DNA of 49,494 bases, taken from NCBI GenBank assembly GCA_001038565.1, contig LFJO01000003.1:325700-375193 (forward strand), in the 5' to 3' direction. This DNA comes from Alkalihalobacillus pseudalcaliphilus. GTDB taxonomy: Bacteria > Bacillota > Bacilli > Bacillales > Bacillaceae_D. A program made the position numbers and the translations under genes. Positions 8,266 through 16,370 of the stretch are shown here, piece by piece. Under the pieces are notes generated by a model. It had not been told where the DNA came from, did not search any database, and worked only from the letters and a program-made list of their open reading frames with translations. The first letter of the stretch is position 1, and each line of letters begins with the position of its first letter.

Positions 8266-9141
8266 ATGCTTGAAGGAAAACATATAGTCATCATTGGTGG
8301 AGATGCTAGACAGCTTGAAATTATTAGAAAGCTATCAAGGCTACAAGCAAAGCTGTCACTGGTTGGCTTTCAACAACTAGATGATGGCTTTATCGGTGCT
8401 TCCAAAGAAGGAATAGATGATATTAACTGGTCAAATGTTGATGCTGTCATCTTACCAGTTAGTGGGACTGATGCGCATGGCAGTGTTGAAACTGTTTTTT
8501 CAAATGAAAAAGTGATACTTAACCGCAAACATTTACAACAATCACCTAAACATTGTGTCATATACAGTGGCATTAGTAATGAATATTTAACGGATATTAC
8601 AAAAAAAGCGAATCGGAAACTTGTTAAATTAATGGACCGTGATGATATTGCCATATATAACTCCATTCCAACAGCAGAAGGTGCCTTGATGATTGCCATA
8701 CAGCATACAGATATTACTCTTCACAACGCTGATATTATCGTACTAGGACTTGGACGTACGGGGATGACCATTGCTCGAACATTTTCTGCCATTGGAGCCA
8801 AGGTGAAGGTGGCTGTTAGAGAAGCTGATTTATTAGCAAGAGCAACAGAAATGGGGTTAAAAGCCATACCGATATCGGATCTGGAGCAGCATAGTGAGGC
8901 GTGTGATTTGTTTATCAATACGATTCCTGCCCTTGTTCTTACAGAAAAGGTGTTAGCCAAAATCCCAACTCATTCGTTAATCATTGATCTTGCATCCAAG
9001 CCAGGGGGAACGGATTTTGATTATGCGGAAAAAAGAGGTATTCGTGCACAGCTTGTACCTGGCTTACCAGGTATTGTAGCTCCAAAAACAGCTGGAATAA
9101 TTCTTGCTAATGTTCTAACCGAGTTAATTTTAGAACAATAG
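8266..9141 (+). CDS. dpaA: dipicolinate synthase subunit A
   Basis: With DpaB it oxidises the dihydrodipicolinate pathway intermediate to dipicolinic acid in the mother cell; the product is loaded into the spore core with calcium. The 291-residue protein opens MLEGKHIVIIGGDARQLEI and has an NAD(P)-binding GLGRTGMTIAR stretch near residues 162-172. It ends with LVPGLPGIVAPKTAGIILAN, all characteristic of DpaA (SpoVFA). ATG 8266 was chosen: AGGAGA lies nine bases upstream and the length then matches the family. The longer in-frame ATG at 8167 lies upstream of the predicted transcript start and overlaps the promoter. dpaB follows after 19 bases. Confidence 0.96.
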   Translation: MLEGKHIVIIGGDARQLEIIRKLSRLQAKLSLVGFQQLDDGFIGASKEGIDDINWSNVDAVILPVSGTDAHGSVETVFSNEKVILNRKHLQQSPKHCVIYSGISNEYLTDITKKANRKLVKLMDRDDIAIYNSIPTAEGALMIAIQHTDITLHNADIIVLGLGRTGMTIARTFSAIGAKVKVAVREADLLARATEMGLKAIPISDLEQHSEACDLFINTIPALVLTEKVLAKIPTHSLIIDLASKPGGTDFDYAEKRGIRAQLVPGLPGIVAPKTAGIILANVLTELILEQ

Positions 9142-9160
9142 GTAAAGAAGGAGGAGAATT

Positions 9161-9754
9161 ATGTCATTAAAAGGAAAACACATCGGATTTGGATTAACAG
9201 GCTCTCATTGTACGTATGACGCTGTTTTGCCGGAAATGGAAAAGTTAGTTCAATTAGGAGCAAAAGTTACACCTTTTGTCACATATACGGTTCAATCAAC
9301 AGATACGAAGTTTGGAAATAGTGACGATTGGTTGAAAAGAATTAAAGAGATTACAAAAGAACCTATTGTTAACTCCATTGTTTTAGCGGAGCCATTTGGG
9401 CCAAAGACACCTTTAGATTGTATGGTAATTGCACCAATTACAGGGAATTCAACAAGTAAATTTGCCAATGCATTAACGGATTCTCCTGTTTTAATGGGGG
9501 CAAAAGCGACCTTAAGAAATGGAAATCCGGTTGTATTAGGTATATCAACAAATGATGCTTTAGGATTAAATGGCGTTAATATTATGCGTTTAATGGCGAC
9601 AAAAAATATTTATTTTATTCCATTTGGTCAAGATGACCCAGTAAAAAAGCCAAATTCATTAGTAGCAAGAATGACTTCATTAGTTGATACCGTTGAATCT
9701 GCGATTGCAGGAGAACAATTCCAACCGATTCTCGTTGAGAAATATCGCGATTAG
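9161..9754 (+). CDS. dpaB: dipicolinate synthase subunit B (flavoprotein)
   Basis: Partner of DpaA in dipicolinic acid synthesis. At 197 residues it has the family size (SpoVFB about 200). It is a flavoprotein-fold protein: GKHIGFGLTGSHCTYDA at the N-terminus, APITGNSTSKFANALTDSPV near residues 89-108 and a conserved NDALGLNGVNI stretch. The start ATG follows AAGGAGGAG. It is co-transcribed with dpaA. The 129 bases to asd hold a small CAGCC/GGCTG hairpin (9822-9841) but no convincing terminator, so read-through into asd is possible. Confidence 0.96.
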   Translation: MSLKGKHIGFGLTGSHCTYDAVLPEMEKLVQLGAKVTPFVTYTVQSTDTKFGNSDDWLKRIKEITKEPIVNSIVLAEPFGPKTPLDCMVIAPITGNSTSKFANALTDSPVLMGAKATLRNGNPVVLGISTNDALGLNGVNIMRLMATKNIYFIPFGQDDPVKKPNSLVARMTSLVDTVESAIAGEQFQPILVEKYRD

Positions 9755-9883
9755 CTCACCTTTTATAGCAAAAGTTGCATTAAAACTTGTTTTCCCTTAA
9801 AGTTTAATAGAGTGATGAAAACAGCCAAACAAAGAAGGCTGATTTAAATGCCAGAGGATTGAAAACTGAAGGGAGACGTATTC

Positions 9884-10927
9884 ATGCAAAAACAGTACAA
9901 TGTAGCAGTCGTAGGAGCAACGGGAGCAGTCGGTCAACAAATGCTAAAAACATTATCAGAAAGAAATTTCCCCATCGATCAATTGAAATTATTATCTTCT
10001 AAGCGTTCAGCTGGTACAAAAATTAAATATAAAGGTATTGAATATACAGTAGAAGAAGCTACACCAGATTCATTTGAGGGCATTCATATTGCACTCTTTA
10101 GTGCAGGTGGTTCTGTATCTAAAAAGCTAGCACCAGAGGCTGTGAAAAGAGGTGCGGTTGTTGTTGATAATACAAGTGCTTACCGAATGGACCCGAATGT
10201 ACCATTGGTCGTTCCAGAAGTGAATGAACAAGATATAGCCAAACACCAAGGTATTATTGCTAACCCTAATTGTTCAACGATTCAAATGGTTGTAGCCTTA
10301 GAACCAATTCGTCAGAATTTAGGATTAAAGAAGGTTGTCGTTTCAACGTATCAAGCCGTGTCAGGTGCAGGCCTTGAAGCGATTGAAGAAATGCACGACC
10401 AAACGAAAGCAATTTTAAATGGTGACGAGGTAAAAGCAGAAATACTACCTTGCAGTGGTGACAAAAAGCATTACCAAATTGCTTTTAATGCAATTCCACA
10501 AATCGATTTATTCCAGGAAAATGGATATACATTTGAAGAAATGAAAATGATCAACGAGACGAAAAAAATAATGCATATGGCTGATTTGGAAGTTGCCGCA
10601 ACGTGTGTACGACTTCCAATTGAGACAGGACATTCAGAATCGGTCTATATTGAAACAGAAAAAGGTGGCACAAGTGTTGCTGAGGTAAAGGAATTATTAG
10701 CAGCTTCTGCTGGCATTACCGTTCAAGATGACCCAGAGAACCAAATCTATCCAATGGCATCCACTTCTGTAGGAAAAAATGATGTTTTTGTAGGTCGTTT
10801 ACGCCGTGATTTAGATCGTGACAATGGTTATCATATGTGGATCGTTTCTGATAATTTATTAAAAGGTGCAGCATGGAATTCCGTTCAGATTGCAGAAAGC
10901 TTAATTAAGTTAAATATACTAGGATAA
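9884..10927 (+). CDS. asd: aspartate-semialdehyde dehydrogenase
   Basis: NADPH-dependent enzyme that converts beta-aspartyl phosphate to aspartate semialdehyde, the shared precursor of lysine, diaminopimelate, threonine and methionine. It has 347 residues. The nucleotide-binding loop [11 protein letters not shown] is at residues 9-19, the catalytic cysteine is C130 in [10 protein letters not shown], and the substrate motif [10 protein letters not shown] is near 244. The start is ATG behind AGGGAGA. It heads asd-dapG-dapA, supplying diaminopimelate for cell wall and dipicolinate for spores, next to dpaAB. Confidence 0.97.
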   Translation: MQKQYNVAVVGATGAVGQQMLKTLSERNFPIDQLKLLSSKRSAGTKIKYKGIEYTVEEATPDSFEGIHIALFSAGGSVSKKLAPEAVKRGAVVVDNTSAYRMDPNVPLVVPEVNEQDIAKHQGIIANPNCSTIQMVVALEPIRQNLGLKKVVVSTYQAVSGAGLEAIEEMHDQTKAILNGDEVKAEILPCSGDKKHYQIAFNAIPQIDLFQENGYTFEEMKMINETKKIMHMADLEVAATCVRLPIETGHSESVYIETEKGGTSVAEVKELLAASAGITVQDDPENQIYPMASTSVGKNDVFVGRLRRDLDRDNGYHMWIVSDNLLKGAAWNSVQIAESLIKLNILG

Positions 10928-10942
10928 ATAGAGTGGTGGATT

Positions 10943-12160
10943 ATGAAAATCGTTGTTCAAAAGTTTGGTGGAACATCAGTTAAAGATGAAGAAGTAAGAG
11001 ATTTAGCGGCGAGACACGTAGAAAGAGCCGTTCAAGAAGGAAATAAAGTCATTGTTGTTGTCTCAGCAATGGGGAGGGCAGGTCAGCCGTATGCAACCGA
11101 TACATTGCTTGGATTAATGGATACGGATGTATTGCCGAAGCGAGAACAAGATTTACTAGTTTCTTGTGGAGAAGTTATTTCCTCGGTTGTTTTTACAGAA
11201 ACATTATTAAAAAAAGGCCTAAAAGCACGTGCATTAACAGGTGCTCAGGCTGGTTTTCGTACAAACGGCGACTTTACACAAGCAAAAATTACAGATATGC
11301 GTTCTGAGCATTTAAAGACACATTTTGTTGATTATGATGTGTTAGTCGTCGCTGGCTTTCAAGGTCAATCAGAAAGTGGAGAAGTGACGACACTCGGTCG
11401 AGGTGGTAGTGATACATCGGCGACCGCTTTAGGAGCAGCATTACATGCAGAATGGGTCGATATTTTTACCGATGTAGAAGGAGTTATGACGGCTGACCCT
11501 CGTATTGTTAAAGAAGCGAAAGCATTAGATGTCATGACATACACAGAGATTTGTAATATGGCTTATCAAGGAGCTAAAGTTATTCACCCACGTGCAGTTG
11601 AAATTGCCATGCAGGCAAAAATTCCAATTCGAATTCGATCGACAATGTCGAATGCTAAAGGAACCTTAATTACATCATCATTACATGAAGAAACGACAAG
11701 AGATGTAAAAGAACGCATCATTACAGGGATTGCTCATTTATCTAATGTCACTCAAATTAAAGTATTTGCTCAGGATGGGCAGTATGATTTACAAGAGAAG
11801 GTCTTTAAAGCGATGGCCAATGAGAAAATCAGTGTCGATTTTATTAATATTAATCCACGAGGAGTCGTATATACCGTAGCCGACCATGTAGCGGATCGGG
11901 CTGTTCGGGTATTAAAGGAAATGGGCTATGAACCTGAACTGCAAAAGGATTGTGCAAAGGTTTCAGCAGTTGGTGCTGGTATGACAGGCGTACCAGGTGT
12001 AACAGCCAAAATAGTCGGTGCACTTTCTCGTGAAAATATACAAATACTTCAATCGGCGGACTCACATACAACGATATGGGTGTTAGTAAAAGGTGTTGAC
12101 TTAGTGAAAGCTGTTAATGCCCTTCACCATATGTTTGAATTAATGGAAGCAGACCGATAA
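10943..12160 (+). CDS. dapG: aspartate kinase I (DapG type)
   Basis: Phosphorylates aspartate, the first step of the aspartate pathway. The 405-residue protein has the kinase motif KFGGTSV at residues 7-13, TTLGRGGSDTSATALG near 153-168 and FTDVEGVMTADPRIV. Two C-terminal ACT domains follow from about residue 265 (SVDFININPRGVVYTV and TAKIVGALSRENIQILQSA). The single-chain length and position between asd and dapA match the diaminopimelate-sensitive isozyme I of B. subtilis; that feedback specificity is inferred, not visible. It lies 15 bases after asd. Confidence 0.95.
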   Translation: MKIVVQKFGGTSVKDEEVRDLAARHVERAVQEGNKVIVVVSAMGRAGQPYATDTLLGLMDTDVLPKREQDLLVSCGEVISSVVFTETLLKKGLKARALTGAQAGFRTNGDFTQAKITDMRSEHLKTHFVDYDVLVVAGFQGQSESGEVTTLGRGGSDTSATALGAALHAEWVDIFTDVEGVMTADPRIVKEAKALDVMTYTEICNMAYQGAKVIHPRAVEIAMQAKIPIRIRSTMSNAKGTLITSSLHEETTRDVKERIITGIAHLSNVTQIKVFAQDGQYDLQEKVFKAMANEKISVDFININPRGVVYTVADHVADRAVRVLKEMGYEPELQKDCAKVSAVGAGMTGVPGVTAKIVGALSRENIQILQSADSHTTIWVLVKGVDLVKAVNALHHMFELMEADR

Positions 12161-12214
12161 GCCATCCATCCTACCTCATATTGTCTGTTTTGACGATTAA
12201 AGGAGTTGTATTGA

Positions 12215-13081
12215 ATGAAGTTTGGAAGATTATTAACAGCGATGGTTACTCCTTTTCAAGCAGATGGTCAAATTAATTATCGTCAAGTTGAAAAATTAAT
12301 TGAACATTTAATTGCCACAGGTACGGATGCTCTTGTTGTCAATGGGACAACAGGAGAGTCTCCAACATTAACAAAGGATGAAAAGGAGAAGCTTTTTGAC
12401 TTTGTTGTTCAATATGTCAATAAACGTATTCCTGTGATTGCAGGAGTGGGTAGTAATTCTACTTTACAATCAATAGAAGCGGCAAAGAAAGCTACTGAAC
12501 TTGGGGTAGATGGAGTTATGGCTGTAGTACCTTATTATAATAAACCCTCTCAAAAAGGGTTGATTCAACATTTTACATCGATTGCCAGAGCGACTCATTT
12601 ACCGGTAATGCTTTATAATGTTCCGCCTCGTACAGTGACAAATTTGGAAAGTGCGACAGTCGTAGAATTGTCAAAAGTTGAAAATATATTTGCAGTTAAA
12701 GAAGCGAGCGGAAGCTTAGAACAGATGGCTGAGATTATAAGTGGTACGGATGAAGAGTTTATCGTATATTGTGGAGATGACTCATTAACATTGCCTGCCC
12801 TTGCTATTGGAGCAAATGGAGTTGTATCTGTTTCGGCCCATGTATATGGACTAGAGATGAAAGAGATGATTCAGGCTTATTTAAAGGGTGAACATAGCGA
12901 GGCTGGCACCTTACATCGTTATTTACTCCCTAGAATGAAAGCGATGTTTTTAGCACCGAGTCCAACATGTGTGAAATATGCCCTCATGAAAAAGGGAATA
13001 GATGTTGGTGGTGTCAGGCTTCCACTCGTAGAGCCAGAACCAGCAACGAAACAAATTCTTGATCAAATTTTTCAGTTTTAA
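12215..13081 (+). CDS. dapA: 4-hydroxy-tetrahydrodipicolinate synthase
   Basis: Condenses pyruvate with aspartate semialdehyde, committing it to lysine/diaminopimelate and, in sporulating cells, to dipicolinate. It is a 288-residue TIM-barrel. Visible residues are GTTGE (44-48), Y134 in MLYNVPPRT and the Schiff-base lysine K162 in FAVKEASGS. The start is ATG 12215 behind AAAGGAG. It is the last gene of asd-dapG-dapA and ends in a terminator. Confidence 0.97.
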   Translation: MKFGRLLTAMVTPFQADGQINYRQVEKLIEHLIATGTDALVVNGTTGESPTLTKDEKEKLFDFVVQYVNKRIPVIAGVGSNSTLQSIEAAKKATELGVDGVMAVVPYYNKPSQKGLIQHFTSIARATHLPVMLYNVPPRTVTNLESATVVELSKVENIFAVKEASGSLEQMAEIISGTDEEFIVYCGDDSLTLPALAIGANGVVSVSAHVYGLEMKEMIQAYLKGEHSEAGTLHRYLLPRMKAMFLAPSPTCVKYALMKKGIDVGGVRLPLVEPEPATKQILDQIFQF

Positions 13082-13083
13082 AT

Positions 13084-13130
13084 AAAACTACCTTAATGAG
13101 TCTTTAAAGGCTCTTGAGGTAGTTTTTTAC
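13084..13130 (+). terminator. intrinsic terminator of the asd-dapG-dapA operon
   Basis: AAAACTACCT pairs with AGGTAGTTTT, extended by imperfect pairing of AATGAGTC with GGCTCTT around a TTTAAA loop, and ends in six T. Confidence 0.88.
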
Positions 13131-13206
13131 TTTTATTCATTCTAGCTAATGCCTTGGCAAGTTGTGGAGAAATTTGCTTGTTTTTAGTAACGAAGGAAGA
13201 CAAGCC

Positions 13207-13236
13207 TTGTCTTTCATTTCTAAAATAAGGTATACT
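13207..13236 (+). promoter_or_regulatory. candidate sigma-A promoter of the RNase J gene
   Basis: TTGTCT (13207-13212), 18 bases, TATACT (13231-13236). Transcription would start near 13243, leaving a leader of about 225 bases. The rest of the gap 13131-13468 contains no gene. Confidence 0.55.
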
Positions 13237-13261
13237 GATAACAAGTGATTCGGACGGTTAT

Positions 13262-13282
13262 GGTGAATAATTGTTATTCACC
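13262..13282 (+). other. stem-loop near the 5' end of the RNase J mRNA
   Basis: GGTGAATA is perfectly complementary to TATTCACC across the loop ATTGT, about 19 bases after the predicted transcript start. CCTTTTATTT follows, so weak termination is also conceivable. A protective or regulatory 5' stem-loop is inferred. Confidence 0.6.
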
Positions 13283-13468
13283 CCTTTTATTTGAACCATT
13301 TATGCCAAGAATATGGGTCGGATATATGAAAGAATCGAACTAGCTATTTGTGAAATAGTCTAGTGTTATTAGCAATGTCAATGAACATAAAAGAAGTCAA
13401 ACTAATTAAAAAGAAAGAAAAAAAGCAAGCATCAGCTATGTTTTTTCTGCAAAATAGGAGGAAGCACA

Positions 13469-15136
13469 TTGTCGAACGAAAAAATTGAAAAAGTACGCGT
13501 TTTCGCCTTAGGTGGAGTAGGCGAGATCGGAAAAAATATGTATGGAGTGGAAGTTAACGAAGATATCATTATTGTCGATGCGGGTCTCATGTTCCCTGAT
13601 GATGATATGTTAGGTGTTGATATCGTCATACCGGATGTTTCATATTTACTGGAAAATGAAGATCGTGTTAGAGCGATTCTTTTAACACACGGTCACGAAG
13701 ACCATATCGGTGGCCTTTCCTATGTATTAAAGAAAATAAATGTTCCTGTATATGGAACAAAATTAACCCTTGGCTTAGTGGAAGAGAAATTAAAGGAAGC
13801 TGGCATATGGCGTCAGACGAAGTTAAATCTTATAACGGAAAGCTCAGAGATTGTTGTAGGAAGTACGAATGTCTCCTTTTTCCGAACGAATCACAGTATT
13901 CCTGATTCTGTTGGGATTTGTATTGAAACCGAGCAAGGTTATGTCGTACATACAGGTGACTTTAAATTTGATCAAACACCTGTGGATGGTCTTCATGCAG
14001 AGATTGGTAAAATGGCTCAAATCGGTCAAAAAGGCGTTCTTTGTTTACTTTCTGATAGTACAAATGCTGAACGTCCGGGTTTAACGAAATCTGAGACAGA
14101 GGTAGGGCAAGGGATTCAGGATGTCTTTGAAAATACAGCGAGCCGAATTATTGTGACAACTTTTGCATCCAATGTCCATCGAATTCAACAAGTGTTTGAG
14201 GCCTCTTTAAAAAACAATCGAAAAGTGGCGATTGTTGGAAAAAGTATGGTTCGTGTCATTTCGATTGCATCAAAATTAGGTTATTTAACATATCCTGAAG
14301 ACTTAATTATAGAAGTCGATGAGTTGAATAAGTATGATGATGAACATGTAACAATTTTAACGACTGGAAGCCAAGGTGAACCTATGTCAGCTTTAACAAG
14401 AATGGCAAAGGGGGCACATCGCCAAATTACAATTACCCAGTATGATACGGTCATTATTGCGGCGAATGCGATTCCAGGTAATGAAAAATCTGTAGCAGGT
14501 ATTATTGATAAGTTGCATAGAATTGGAGCAGATGTTGTTTACGGACAAGCTAAAGTTCATGCTTCAGGACACGGAAGTCAGGAAGAGCTTAAGTTGATGT
14601 TAAACTTAATGAAACCAAAATACTTTGTGCCAGTTCATGGTGAATTTAAAATGCAGCATGCACATAAAGATTTAGCGGTGGCAGTTGGTATACCTGAAGA
14701 AAATATTTTCCTTGTCGATAAAGGTGATGTTGTTGAGTTTGCCAAAGGTCAAGCACGTAAAGCAGGAAAAGTTCCTTCTGGTAATGTTTTAATCGATGGA
14801 TTAGGTGTCGGAGATGTAGGTAATATCGTACTAAGAGACCGCAGACTTTTATCCAAAGATGGGATTTTGGTTGTTGTGGTAACGTTAAATAAGAAAACCA
14901 GCCAAATCGTATCAGGACCAAATATTATTTCAAGAGGTTTTGTATATGTACGAGAATCAGAGAAGTTGCTAGAAGACGCGAATGAACTCGTATCAGGTAT
15001 TTTACAAAAATGTATGACTGAAAATGTAAATGAATGGTCATCATTAAAAAGTAATGTTAGAGAAGGATTAAGTCGTTACCTTTTCGAAAAAACGAAACGC
15101 CGCCCAATGATTTTACCAATTATTATGGAGGTATAA
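13469..15136 (+). CDS. rnjB: RNase J2-like ribonuclease (metallo-beta-lactamase family)
   Basis: Ribonuclease J, with 5'-to-3' exonuclease and endonuclease activity in mRNA decay and rRNA maturation. The 555-residue protein has beta-lactamase, beta-CASP and C-terminal domains. Position (dapA-rnjB-tepA) and stretches such as VIPDVSYL, HASGHGSQEELKLML and IDGLGVGDVGNIVLRDRRLL resemble B. subtilis RNase J2. However, the metal motif is complete: HGHEDH with H74, H76, D78 and H79. B. subtilis J2 has a degenerate HGHDEN at that place, as I recall its sequence. It starts at TTG 13469 behind AGGAGG. It is likely catalytically active, probably partnering an RNase J1 encoded elsewhere. Confidence 0.9.
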   Translation: MSNEKIEKVRVFALGGVGEIGKNMYGVEVNEDIIIVDAGLMFPDDDMLGVDIVIPDVSYLLENEDRVRAILLTHGHEDHIGGLSYVLKKINVPVYGTKLTLGLVEEKLKEAGIWRQTKLNLITESSEIVVGSTNVSFFRTNHSIPDSVGICIETEQGYVVHTGDFKFDQTPVDGLHAEIGKMAQIGQKGVLCLLSDSTNAERPGLTKSETEVGQGIQDVFENTASRIIVTTFASNVHRIQQVFEASLKNNRKVAIVGKSMVRVISIASKLGYLTYPEDLIIEVDELNKYDDEHVTILTTGSQGEPMSALTRMAKGAHRQITITQYDTVIIAANAIPGNEKSVAGIIDKLHRIGADVVYGQAKVHASGHGSQEELKLMLNLMKPKYFVPVHGEFKMQHAHKDLAVAVGIPEENIFLVDKGDVVEFAKGQARKAGKVPSGNVLIDGLGVGDVGNIVLRDRRLLSKDGILVVVVTLNKKTSQIVSGPNIISRGFVYVRESEKLLEDANELVSGILQKCMTENVNEWSSLKSNVREGLSRYLFEKTKRRPMILPIIMEV

Positions 15137-15140
15137 TGTT

Positions 15141-15186
15141 AAAAAGACGAGTAGCATGTAATGAGCTGCTCGTCTTTTCTTTTTCA
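15141..15186 (+). terminator. intrinsic terminator of rnjB
   Basis: AAAAGACGAG pairs with CTCGTCTTTT, with an inner AGC/GCT, followed by a T-rich run. It lies directly after the rnjB stop. Confidence 0.88.
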
Positions 15187-15267
15187 ATCTGCTATTCAAC
15201 GACGGCCATCGAATAAATGCCTAAATAAGGATCATACTAACAGCATCACATTAGAAGGAGGATGTAT

Positions 15268-16011
15268 ATGTTTGATAATCAAGCCTCTAGCCAAGAAAAA
15301 CCTGTTGAAGAAATGCCTAAAAAAGAAGAAAAGACAGGTGGTATATTAGAAAAAATTCAAGAATTAGGGCAAACGAACGTCCCGCAAATGGAAAATTCAA
15401 ATATACATTGTATGACTGTGGTTGGACAAATTGAAGGACATATGCAATTGCCGCCACAAAATAAAACAACAAAGTACGAACATCTCATTCCGCAATTAGT
15501 AGCGGTTGAACAAAATTCTAAAATAGAAGGACTACTTATTATCCTCAACACAGTTGGTGGTGACGTTGAAGCGGGTTTGGCTATATCTGAGATGATTGCC
15601 TCGATGTCGAAACCTTCCGTCACACTCGTATTAGGTGGAGGACATTCAATTGGTGTACCAATAGCAGTTGCTTCCAATTATTCTCTGATTGCAGAAACAG
15701 CAACTATGACGATTCATCCCGTACGCTTAACGGGGCTTGTTATTGGTGTTCCGCAAACCTTTGAATACTTAGATAAAATGCAAGAAAGAGTGATTAAGTT
15801 TGTGACGAAGCATTCTGAGATTTCGGAGGATAAGTTTAAAGAATTAATGTTTAGTAAAGGGAATTTAACAAGAGATATTGGCACGAATGTGGTCGGAACT
15901 GATGCGGTAGAGTATGGATTAATTGATGAAGTGGGAGGAATTGGACAAGCTCTTAAAAAGTTAAATCTGCTTATCGATGAAAAGAAACACGAAGGGGTAC
16001 CAATCCAATGA
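15268..16011 (+). CDS. tepA: TepA/ClpP-like serine protease
   Basis: A 247-residue cytoplasmic protein of the ClpP/crotonase fold, called translocation-enhancing protein TepA in B. subtilis. Visible features are [16 protein letters not shown], the nucleophile S127 in [11 protein letters not shown] and the histidine H150 in [10 protein letters not shown]. The N-terminus has a charged low-complexity stretch ([12 protein letters not shown]). ATG 15268 was chosen over ATG 15262, which touches the AAGGAGG binding site (15255-15261) and leaves no spacing. The stop overlaps the ATG of ylzJ. It has been linked to protein secretion and to degradation of small spore proteins; the exact substrate here is unknown. 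Confidence 0.9.
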   Translation: MFDNQASSQEKPVEEMPKKEEKTGGILEKIQELGQTNVPQMENSNIHCMTVVGQIEGHMQLPPQNKTTKYEHLIPQLVAVEQNSKIEGLLIILNTVGGDVEAGLAISEMIASMSKPSVTLVLGGGHSIGVPIAVASNYSLIAETATMTIHPVRLTGLVIGVPQTFEYLDKMQERVIKFVTKHSEISEDKFKELMFSKGNLTRDIGTNVVGTDAVEYGLIDEVGGIGQALKKLNLLIDEKKHEGVPIQ

Positions 16012-16229
16012 TTATGTATACGATGGTCCCTCACGAAATGATCTTTCCAGAAGATGACAGCCATTATAGTCAATATAAAACGATCCCTATAGAACATGGA
16101 CATGTTATCGTTCAACAAATAAGTACGGATGAATGTATGATTGTTCGTCTTGTCTGTTCGAATCCGATGGCTTATCTTCAAGAACACTATACCCCAGGCA
16201 CAATAGTGAAAGCAGGATTATTGCACTAA
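16008..16229 (+). CDS. ylzJ: YlzJ-like small protein
   Basis: A 73-residue soluble protein that begins [16 protein letters not shown] and contains HVIVQQ. It overlaps the tepA stop by four bases (ATGA), so the two are translationally coupled. The family is conserved next to tepA and spoIIIE in Bacillaceae. No function is known and no catalytic motif can be seen. Confidence 0.82.
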   Translation: MIMYTMVPHEMIFPEDDSHYSQYKTIPIEHGHVIVQQISTDECMIVRLVCSNPMAYLQEHYTPGTIVKAGLLH

Positions 16230-16283
16230 TATGGAAAGGCGGGAATGTTTAAGCATTCTTTGATTATCTGTTGACGATGAGTA

Positions 16284-16292
16284 TGCTATAAT
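16284..16292 (+). promoter_or_regulatory. extended -10 promoter of spoIIIE
   Basis: TGCTATAAT is a perfect extended -10 element. Transcription would start near 16299. TTGACG at 16271-16276 lies too close to serve as its -35. Confidence 0.5.
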
Positions 16293-16307
16293 ATATGTAT
16301 TGAAGAC

Positions 16308-16330
16308 AAGCAGCCATATTTTGGCTGCTT
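16308..16330 (+). other. stem-loop at the 5' end of the spoIIIE mRNA
   Basis: AAGCAGCCA (16308-16316) is perfectly complementary to TGGCTGCTT (16322-16330) across five bases, about nine bases after the predicted start. Only a weak T-run follows (GTTAGTATTGG), so it may be a leader hairpin or a weak terminator of tepA-ylzJ. Confidence 0.6.
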
Positions 16331-16370
16331 GTTAGTATTGGTTATTTTAAGAAAAATAAGGGTGAGTACA

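Noticed and set aside
9822-9841. CAGCC/GGCTG hairpin before asd as a riboswitch or attenuator
   Set aside because: The stem is only five pairs and there is no T-run or recognisable aptamer, so no regulatory call was made.
15161-15349. 62-codon frame before tepA
   Set aside because: It starts inside the rnjB terminator and overlaps tepA in another frame.
16271-16276. TTGACG as the -35 of spoIIIE
   Set aside because: It is only 10 bases from the perfect extended -10, and no good -10 lies at 16-18 bases.
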